A stretch of DNA of 13,377 bases, taken from positions 1 through 13,377 of the forward strand of contig SFGO01000068.1 of NCBI GenBank assembly GCA_004556545.1. The letters are read 5' to 3'. The notes below the pieces were generated by a model that saw only the letters and a list, made by a program, of their open reading frames with translations, had not been told where the DNA came from and searched no databases. The stretch's first letter is position 1, and the number at the start of each line of letters is the position of its first letter. This document shows positions 1-7,800 of the stretch, in pieces. The translations under genes were made by a program, and so were the position numbers. The DNA is from Clostridiales bacterium. GTDB taxonomy: Bacteria; Bacillota; Clostridia; Christensenellales; Aristaeellaceae.

Positions 1-72
1 CTTCGGCAGCTGCATCCACTGGATGCGCGCTCCTTCTCGCCGCCCTATAACCCCGGCAGGCACCGTAGGGAA

Positions 73-162
73 GCGGGTGCCCAGTGGGCACAACCGCCGC
101 AGGCGGTTAACGACCCGCAGGTGTGACACGAAACGAGCAGGGACTACGGCAGTAGTCCCTGC
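73..162. repeat. Cluster of inverted repeats in a gene-free stretch
   Basis: Bases 1-250 contain no credible gene. They hold closely packed hairpins: 77-82 with 86-91 (GTGCCC/GGGCAC, 3-base loop), 92-98 with 102-108 (AACCGCC/GGCGGTT, 3-base loop), and 137-146 with 153-162 (a perfect 10-bp stem, 6-base loop). GCGG at 73-76 can also pair with CCGC at 115-118, enclosing the first two hairpins as a small branched structure. I see this directly. The role is inferred: the 3' untranslated tail of a plus-strand transcript from the left, or a dispersed intergenic repeat. A 74-residue open frame at 23-247 is low in complexity, lacks a ribosome binding site and was not called. Confidence 0.5.
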
Positions 163-170
163 GACGATTG

Positions 171-206
171 AGTGGCAGCAGTGCCTCCTGCACCTCCACT
201 TTTTTG
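171..206 (+). terminator. Possible rho-independent terminator of an upstream plus-strand gene
   Basis: AGTGG at 171-175 pairs with CCACT at 196-200, and inside it GTGC at 181-184 pairs with GCAC at 190-193. The stem runs directly into T residues at 200-205. The shape is that of an intrinsic terminator for plus-strand transcription entering from the left edge. The stem is interrupted by internal loops, so the call is moderate. Confidence 0.42.
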
Positions 207-275
207 ACACTCTGAAATGCCTTTCGGAACAAAAGACACTTCTATAGACTCTAACAAAAACTGTACGGCCTGCGC

Positions 276-323
276 TGCAAAAGCAAAACAATCCTCCGTA
301 TGACAGCAGCCATACGGAAGATT
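276..323 (-). terminator. Rho-independent terminator downstream of mbl
   Basis: On the minus strand, a 13-bp stem (311-323 with 290-302, one G-T wobble, 8-base loop) is followed by GTTTTGCTTTTG. It lies about 50 bases beyond the mbl stop codon. A GC-rich stem followed by a T-rich tail is the classic intrinsic terminator, so it should end the mbl transcript. Confidence 0.85.
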
Positions 324-374
324 CTCTGTTTTGCGAACACCGCCCTGCGGCGGGCGTATTTGAGTTTCTGTCTT

Positions 375-1406
375 TCAGACCCGGCCCAGCATCCTGCGGC
401 GGCCGTCGTCCAGAAATTTGCCGAGATCAGCCATATTTTCAATGGCTCGTCCGCAGCCGATGACCACGTTATTCTGCGGGTCCTCGGCGCAGGAGCAGGG
501 CACCTTGAGGGTGTCGGCAATGGCCTCGCACAGGCCGAACAGCTCCGCGCCGCCGCCGGAGAGCAAAATGCCGTACTCGAAAATATCCGCCGCCAGCTCG
601 GCTGGCGTATGCTCCAGCACGCCGTGGATGCCCTCAATCAGCTGCTGCAGCGGATCGTCCAGCGCTTCGGTCACATCGTCGCTGGTAATGCGCATGGTTT
701 TGGGCAGGCCGGTGATCAGATTGCGGCCCGTCACCTCCATGTAGAGCTGTTCCGTCCGGGGAATCACGGAACCGATGTTGATCTTCAGCTCTTCCGCCGT
801 CCGCTCGCCGATGAGCAGGTTATGCTTGCGCCGCAAATGCCGGATGATCGCGTCGTCAAACCGGTCGCCGCCTACCTTGATGCAGTCGCTGACGATGACC
901 TTGCCGAAGGAGAGCACCGCAATATCCGTCACCCCGGCGCTGATATCCACAATCATGGTGCCGTAAGCCTCGTCAATGGGCAGCCCCGCGCCCAGCGCCG
1001 CCGCCAGCGAGCGGTTGAGAAGCTGAGTCCGGCGCATTCCGGCGTCAAACATGGTGGAGATCAACGACCGGCGCTCCATTTCGTTCACCGCGCTGGGCAC
1101 GGCCAGAATGGCCCGCGGACGGGCGAACATATGCTTGCCGATGGCCTTCATGACAAAGCCCTTGAGCATGAAGCTGACCAGCTCGTAATCGGTGATGCTG
1201 CCGTCCCGCAGGGGCCGCAGCGCCAGAATGTTGCCGGGGGTGCGGCCGATCATCCGGCTGGCTTCCTCGCCAAAGGCGATGATTTCCCGGCTGTCCCGGT
1301 CGATCGCTACCACGGACGCCTCCCGCAGGATGATCCCCTTGCCCTTCATATAAATGAGCACATGGGAAGAACCCAGATCAATGCCAATATCATTGACGCC
1401 AGCCAT
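375..1406 (-). CDS. mbl: MreB/Mbl-family rod-shape actin homologue (divergent)
   Basis: This 343-residue protein is a bacterial actin that polymerises on the inner membrane face and guides elongation-type peptidoglycan synthesis. The usual family length is about 330-345. Visible motifs are the phosphate-1 loop DLGSSHVLIY (10-19), the family signature VGRTPGN-like IGRTPGN (53-59), a VPxxxxxxE segment (103-111) with Glu111 in the expected catalytic position, a phosphate-2 loop DISAGVTD (154-161), NLLIGERTAE, TGLPKT and an adenosine-motif LLSGGGAEL. It departs from the family at two places: the usual EEP before AAAIGAG reads NRS (131-133), and DIGGGTTE reads DISAGVTD. The gene follows spoIIID, as mbl does in B. 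subtilis, which favours Mbl over MreB; the exact paralogue is inferred. The start is supported by AGGAAAGGG about 9 bases upstream. A weak sigma-A-like promoter may lie in the roughly 70 bases between the spoIIID terminator and this start. Confidence 0.92.
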   Translation of the reverse strand: MAGVNDIGIDLGSSHVLIYMKGKGIILREASVVAIDRDSREIIAFGEEASRMIGRTPGNILALRPLRDGSITDYELVSFMLKGFVMKAIGKHMFARPRAILAVPSAVNEMERRSLISTMFDAGMRRTQLLNRSLAAALGAGLPIDEAYGTMIVDISAGVTDIAVLSFGKVIVSDCIKVGGDRFDDAIIRHLRRKHNLLIGERTAEELKINIGSVIPRTEQLYMEVTGRNLITGLPKTMRITSDDVTEALDDPLQQLIEGIHGVLEHTPAELAADIFEYGILLSGGGAELFGLCEAIADTLKVPCSCAEDPQNNVVIGCGRAIENMADLGKFLDDGRRRMLGRV

Positions 1407-1477
1407 CGGTCATTACCCTTTCCTTAGCCGGAATGGATTCGGATTTCTCCAAATTTATCCAGACTTTTTCCCGAAAT

Positions 1478-1506
1478 GAAAACAGGCCGGAAGGGGAATT
1501 CCGGCC
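1478..1506 (-). terminator. Rho-independent terminator downstream of spoIIID
   Basis: GGCCGGAA at 1485-1492 and TTCCGGCC at 1499-1506 form a perfect 8-bp GC-rich stem with a 6-base loop. On the minus strand the stem is followed by TGTTTTC. It begins about 10 bases after the spoIIID stop codon. It should separate spoIIID from mbl, implying that mbl has its own promoter or depends on read-through. Confidence 0.8.
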
Positions 1507-1516
1507 CCTGTATTTC

Positions 1517-1786
1517 TTATTCGCCGTCCAAACCGGTTTTCCTGCTTTGGTATTTCCGTCGGGTCGCTTCGCCGCCCCGCAGGTGGCGGACGGCCTTGTT
1601 GTAGCGCAGAATTTGGCTCACCTGCGCCGCCAGCGGCTCGCTCAGCTCCGGCAGGCGCTCGTGCATGTCCTTGTGTACGGAAGATTTGCTGACCCCGAAA
1701 CGCCGGGCGGCGGCCCGCACGGTCGCCCCGTGCTCCGCGATGTACTGCCCGATTTCCAGACAGCGCTCCTCGATTTCCTCCCGCAT
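1517..1786 (-). CDS. spoIIID: SpoIIID, stage III sporulation DNA-binding regulator
   Basis: The 89-residue protein matches SpoIIID end to end in length and motif order. A helix-turn-helix spans about residues 20-41 (GATVRAAARRFGVSKSSVHKD, highly typical), followed by ERLPEL, and then the basic C-terminal segment LRYNKAVRHLRGGEATRRKY (about 60-79). In B. subtilis SpoIIID acts in the mother cell under sigma-E, activating and repressing many genes and preparing sigma-K expression. The start at 1786 is preferred over the in-frame ATG two codons upstream (1792): GGAGG at 1794-1798 sits 7 bases before 1786 but only one base before 1792, and the shorter form aligns without overhang to B. subtilis SpoIIID. 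The gene marks the organism as spore-forming. It lies between the LRR gene and mbl, with a hairpin on each side. Confidence 0.96.
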   Translation of the reverse strand: MREEIEERCLEIGQYIAEHGATVRAAARRFGVSKSSVHKDMHERLPELSEPLAAQVSQILRYNKAVRHLRGGEATRRKYQSRKTGLDGE

Positions 1787-1793
1787 GTCCATC

Positions 1794-1798
1794 CCTCC
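1794..1798 (-). promoter_or_regulatory. Ribosome binding site that decides the spoIIID start
   Basis: Minus-strand GGAGG, part of GGGGAGGG. It is 7 bases from the ATG at 1786 and would be effectively adjacent to the ATG at 1792, so the shorter SpoIIID is the likely product. Confidence 0.7.
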
Positions 1799-1813
1799 CC
1801 GGAGGTTTGGGAA

Positions 1814-1840
1814 AGGATATGCGCTCCCGTCCGTTATTTT
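1814..1840 (-). promoter_or_regulatory. Weak candidate sigma-E-like promoter for spoIIID
   Basis: On the minus strand, CATATCCT (1814-1821) resembles the sigma-E -10 element (CATACANT-like), and A/T-rich AAAATAA (1834-1840) lies 12 bases upstream. Transcription would begin about 20 bases before the spoIIID start. spoIIID is known to be sigma-E transcribed in Bacillus. The sequence match is loose and the spacing is slightly short, so this is a hint only. Confidence 0.25.
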
Positions 1841-1877
1841 GCCCCCATCCGCCGTTTTTCAGGCGGCGAATGGGGGC
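1841..1877 (-). terminator. Strong hairpin after the LRR gene, lacking a T tract
   Basis: GCCCCCAT (1841-1848) pairs with ATGGGGGC (1870-1877), and CCGCC (1849-1853) with GGCGG (1862-1866), with a 3-base bulge and an 8-base loop. It starts 13 bases past the LRR stop codon, where a terminator is expected. On the minus strand it is followed by AAAATAACGG rather than T residues. It could be a factor-assisted terminator, a 3'-end stabiliser, or part of the spoIIID control region. Confidence 0.5.
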
Positions 1878-1889
1878 GAAATTTGCAAT

Positions 1890-4800
1890 TTACGGTTCGT
1901 CGGAGGTCACGGTGATGCCGTGCGCCAGAGCGAATCTCTCCGCCGCGCTTCCCTTGGGTGTGACAATGACCACTCCCTCGCCGCAGCCTTCAAAGGCGTT
2001 CTCGGCGATGGCGACGACGCTGGAGGGAATCTCCACCAGCTTCAACTCCTTGCAGTCCGCAAAGGCCCTTTCGCCGATCACGAGGCAGCCGTCCGGCAGC
2101 ACGAAGCATTCCGCCGGGAGGTTCAGGAAAGTCTCCCGCTGGACGCTCTTCAGGGCGGTGGGCAGCTTCATGACCTTGCCGTCAAACACCGGCACTTCCT
2201 CCGGCTCGGAGATCACCGCGCCGCACACGCTGCACTGAATTTTGGCCGTCATGCCCGTGTGCTTCCGGGTGGCGGGCACTGCCGGTTCCACAATCACCGT
2301 TTCACCATGCTGCGCGCACTGCCAGACATATCCGTTCTCCTGCGCCCATGTGCGGGCGTAGGCGTCCGGTTCGCTGCGGATGACGGTGGTATCGGGAATC
2401 GCAGTGGGGTCAATGGAAGTCACGGCGCTGGGAACATACAGCTCTCCCAACTGCGTACATTCATCAAACATGCCGCTTTCCAGCACTGTCAGGCATTCCG
2501 AAAGCCGTACCTCCGTCAACTGGCGGCAACCCCGGAAAACAGAATAACCAACGCTGGTCACACTATCGGGGATCACAATGGAAGTAATATTTTCCGCCAT
2601 GAAGAAATTCATGGGGATTGAAAGCAGCCCTTCCTTCAAAACAACCTCAGCAGGCATATCCGCCATACGTCCGATCAGCACGGTTCCATCTCCGTTATAG
2701 AGAACACCATTCTCCTGCAGAAGAACCACACTGCTGTCGTTTTGGAGGTTTTTCAGGGCGCTGCAGCCTGCAAACGCTCCCTCCTCAATTTGGGTCACGC
2801 TCGCCGGAATCCGAATGAATGTCAAAGGATTTCGTTCAAACGCCCTTCTTCCAATAACGTTCAATCCTTCGGGAAGCTCGATCTCTTTCAACGCATTTCC
2901 AAGGAACGCACAACCTCCGATAGATTTCAGACTGGAGGGAAGATTGATCTGCTCCAGGCTTTCGCAGAACCAGAAGGTATAATCTTCCAGACGTTCCAAC
3001 CCAGCCGGAAGCTCGACCGTCTTCAAATTTTCACAATAGGCGAATGCCCAAGCGTCGATGGCCGTCACACTGTCCGGAAGATAGATGGAGGTAATCCCTG
3101 TCCTTCCTCTAAACAAGTCTTCCGAGATTTCCGTTACGCCCTCAAGAATATGGACTTCGCCAGTACAGCTCTCCAGCACGGAAATAATCTGCGTTCCGTC
3201 AACATTATAGACGATACCGTCCACCACTTTCAGAAACTTGCCGCTCTTGTCTTCAAGGTTCGCTAGTTTTATACAGCCATTAAAGACGTCTTCTCCCAAG
3301 GTCGTCAAGGTAGAGGGCAGAGTAACGGAAGTCAGATTCTCACAGTAGCTGAACGCATTGTTCCCGATTTTAGTAACCCCTTCTGGAATCACAATACTGG
3401 TGATTTGGCTATTGCCATTAAACAGCCATGCCGGAATCTCCGTCACGCCCTCGGCAATACGGACTTCGCCAGTACAGCTCTCCAGCACGGAAATAATCTG
3501 CGTTCCGTCAACATTATAGACGATACCGTCCACCACTTTCAGAAACTTGCTGCTCTTGTCCTCAATGTTCGCTAGTTTCGTACAGCCATCAAAGACACCT
3601 TCTCCAAACGTTGTCAGGGTAGAGGGAAGTACGACCGTGGTCAGGCCCGTAGAGGAGAATGCAAAATCTCCAATCGTCAGCAGCCCCTCCGGGAATTCGA
3701 TCTGTGCCAGACTCGTACAGCCGGAAAAAGCTCCCCATTCAATGGTCTTGATACTATTCGGCAGGATAACGGAGGTAATGGACGTATTGTCAGCAAACAA
3801 CCATTGAGGAATGACCGTTATCCCATCGGCAATTCGAACTTCCCCTGACAGAGTAGGCAGAATGCCGATGATTTGCGTACCATCCGCATTGTAAACCACG
3901 CCGTCGATTACTTTAGTCAGCTTCTCGGGCAGGATCTCGTCCAGCGGCGCCAGCTTGGGACAATTTGCAAACGCACTCTCGCCGATCTCAGTTACGCTGG
4001 AGGGAATCGTCACCGCACTCAGCTCGGAGCAACCCTCAAAGGCACACTTTCCAATCGAAAGCGTTCCCTCGGGAATAACGATGGCCGTCAGGCCGGTGTC
4101 GCGGAAAGCATAATCTCCTATGCGGGTAATGCCCTGCGGCAGGTCGATTTCCGTCAGCGGGCAATTATGGAACAAGCTGTCACTGATCTGCGTCAAATTT
4201 TGGGGAAGAGTCACTTGAGCAAGGGCCGTGCAGGTTTCGAAAGCCGCCCAGCCGATCTCCGTTACCGAGTCAGGGATTTCGATAGAGGTGATCCCAGCGC
4301 AGCCCCAGAAAGCAGCCCAGCCGATGGACTGAAGTCCTTCCGGCAGAATGACGGCGGTAATGTCCGTGCGTATCGTCGCATCAGGCATCTGGAATGCTCT
4401 ACCGCCGATCGCCACTACCGGCTTGCCGCCCAACATGGACGGGATCTCCATCGTACCGCCCTGACCGGTGTAGCCGGTAATAGTCGTGCCGGTATCGTCC
4501 ACAGTGTATTGGAACTGAGCACTGATCGTCAGGTCTTCAAAGGCAAAGTTTTTTTCCTCCGCAAGAGCCTGCGCGGTGCTGCCCGCATAGCCGCGAATGA
4601 CTACCTTTTCGGCATTGCAATCCATGAACCAATCAGAGCCGATCTTCAGGTTCGGGTTCAGGAAGGTAAAGACGCCGTGGATAAAGGAAAAATTACCATT
4701 TTCGATCACGGAAAGCGATTCCGGCAGGGTCAGGTTCAATCCCTCCTGCCTTGAAGTGGTGAACTGGATCGCCCCGTTGGCGATTCGGGTCACGCTGTCA

Positions 4801-7800
4801 GGCACCGTATAAGTGCCAATATTTTCCGGCAGGTAATACAGCACCGTTCCATCGTTGCTGCACAGCGCGCCGTCCAGAGAAGCATAAACGGGGTTAGCGG
4901 CGTCCACCACGATCGCGCTCAGTTTTTCGCAGCATCCGCCAAGCATGTCGATCTGGCCAATGGACTGCACGGTGGCCGGAATCCGCAGAGTCTCCAGCGT
5001 CCAGCAGTTCCAGAATGCCATCGCTTCCACCGTCTTTACGCCAAAAGGAATGCTCCAGTCGCCGGAAAGGCCGCTTCCGGCACGAATGAGCGTCGTTTTG
5101 TCTTTATTATAGAGGACGTTGTCCTCCGCGCAGTAAACGGTATTCGCCTCGTCCACGGTGATTTTCAACAGATCGTAGTTCTGACTGAGCGCCCGCTGGC
5201 CGATCATCGTAACGCTGGCCGGGATATGAATGGCCGTCAGGCCCGTATAATCGAAGGCGTGCTCTGCGATCGTGGCCAGTTTTCCCGGCAGCGTGACATT
5301 TTGTAATGCCGTGCATCCGCTAAAGGCATAGGCCCCGATGTCAGTCAGATTTTCCGGAAGCGTAAGCTGTTTTAATGCCTTACAGTCATAAAACGCACGC
5401 TGACCGATGGTCGTCACGCTGTCCGGCATTGTGACGCTGGTGATCGTCTCATTGCCGTTGAAGGCGTTATCGCCGATCGCCACTACCGGCTTGCCGCCCA
5501 ACATGGACGGAATCTCTACCGCGCCGCCCTGACCGGTGTAGCCGGTGACGGTCGCGCCGGTATCGTCCGTGGTATATTGGAATGCGAGACCTGCTTCAAT
5601 GTCCTCAAATTGAATACCTTTTGTCTTTGCATAGGTTTGGGCCGTGCTGCCCGCATAACCGCGAATGATCACAGAGTCCTGAGAACTCATGAAGCACTTT
5701 TCTCCAAATCGGATTTTCGGATTCAGGAAAGTGACCGTCCCGCGCATCCACTGGAACATGCAATTGCCTGTAAAGGCCAATTTCTCGGGCATCGTCACAT
5801 CTAAGGTGGTGGTCGAACCGTAGTAGGTGCCTCCGATGGCACAATCAGCAATAGAAGTAACACTGTCCGGCACCCGATACGTTCCAATAGCCTCCGGCAC
5901 AAGGAACAGCTGCGTTACCGTGCGGTTATACAGCGCTCCGTCGGGAGAAGCATACTGCGTATTTCCTTCATCAATGTGAAAACGCCGGAAATTCCTGCAA
6001 AAACTGCCGCAGGAATTCGTTCCATTGATAAACTGCACAGAAGCCGGGATCCAAAGCTCCTGAAGGGTCTTGTTATCGCTAAAGGCGCCTGCGGCAATAT
6101 AGGTAACGGTTGACGGCACGTGAAGATCGCCGTCCTCCAGCACATTGCCAGCGCGGACCAGCGTGGTCATATCCTTGGTGTACAGGACGTTTCCTTCCAC
6201 CGTGTAATAGGGACTTTCCGCATTTACCGTAATAGTATCCAGCGCCCGGCACTGATAGAACGAGAATTCTTCAATTTCAGCAACGCTGGCAGGAATATGC
6301 ATTCCCGTAATGCGCAGATCGGAATAGAAGGCCTTCTCAGCGATTTTCGTTACCGGCTTGCCGCCCAGCACAGACGGAATATGCACCTCCGTGCTTTTCC
6401 CCTTATATGCCGTAACGGTGGCGCCGATAGAATTTTTGGTGAAGGTAAAGTCCTTTTCACCCAGCGCGGGGACATCCTCCTGTTCCGCGAGCACCTTGCC
6501 GCATTCCGGGCAATAGCTGCCTTCCGTCTTGCCGGGCTCGGTGTAGGTGGCTTCCACCGCAGGCAAAGCTGCGATAGTATGCACGTCGTGTTCCCACTGC
6601 CTGCCGTTTTCCTGCGCCCAAGTGCGGGCATAGGCGGTGGCGGAGCTGCGGATCAGTACGTTCTCCGAGATGGCGGTAGAATTGATTTCCAAAACGCTGT
6701 CGGGCAGAAGCACAGAGACGATCTTTTCCTGTCCTGCCAGCGCATAAGCGGCAATGCTCGTAACCCCCTCCATGATCTGCACATCCTCGGAAACCGTGGC
6801 CAGCGCCAAAACCGCTTCCGAGCCGTCGGCGCTGTACACGATTCCGTCAACGGTCTGATAGAATCGTCCGCTGAGATCCTGCAATTCCGTCAGGCCGTTG
6901 CAATTCCGGAAGGCCATGGGCTCGTTATATTGCAAACCGGCAGGCAGCGTAATGGAGGAAAGCCGCCCGCACTCGGCAAATGCCTCCATCCCAATGTATT
7001 CCAGCCCGGCTGGCAGCGTAATACCGGTCAGATTCTGGCAGCCCTCGAACACCTCTTCTTCAATGCGGGTCAGGCTTTCCGGTAGCTGCACCGTTTCCAG
7101 ATTGACGCAGTTCCGGAAGGCCAACCAATCCAGACGGGTAACGCCTTCCGGAATCACAACGCCGGTAATCCTTGTATTTCCGTCAAAGAGTCCCATCGGA
7201 ATTTCCATAATGCCTTCCGCAAATTCGACATTTCCAGAAACGGAGGCCAGTACGGTCACGATTCGGGTCTGATCCGCACTGTACACAATTCCGTCTATGT
7301 TTTTCAGGAATTTTCCGCTCAAGTCCTGTATATCCGTCAGGCCGGTGCAGCCGCCGAAAACTCCCGTTTGCAGGCTTTCCAGCGAAGCAGGAAGCGTTAC
7401 GGAGGTCAGGCTTCTGCAGTCCAAAAAGGTGCCTATTCCAATACTTTGCAGCCCTTCCGGCAAGGTGATTTCTCTCAGGCTTCCGCAGTTCTGGAACGCA
7501 TAGCCTTCCATCGTTTTCAAACCGGCAGGCAGCGAGACGTCCGTCAACTTTTGGCATCCGCTGAAGATACCCCAAGGCAGACTTTCCAGTGTTTTCGGCA
7601 GAATAACAGATTGAAGGTCACTGCAGTCGGAAAAGGTATTCCGTTCAAGCTGTGTCACACTGTCCGGCAAGGTGACGCTGGTGATTCCGCTGCGTCCTGT
7701 GAACGCGGACGCAGCAATCTCCTTTACGCCATCGGCAATCCTGACGTCTCCGGTGCAGGTAGTCAAAACCATGAGAATCTTTGTGCCGTCCTTACTATAG

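Noticed and set aside
300..1427. Long plus-strand open frame opposite mbl
   Set aside because: It is antisense to a clearly conserved MreB/Mbl gene, has no recognisable domain and reflects GC-rich third codon positions.
3152..3550. CRISPR array or insertion sequence
   Set aside because: The direct repeats are in frame within a single coding sequence, encode LRR modules, and have no regular short spacers or transposase.
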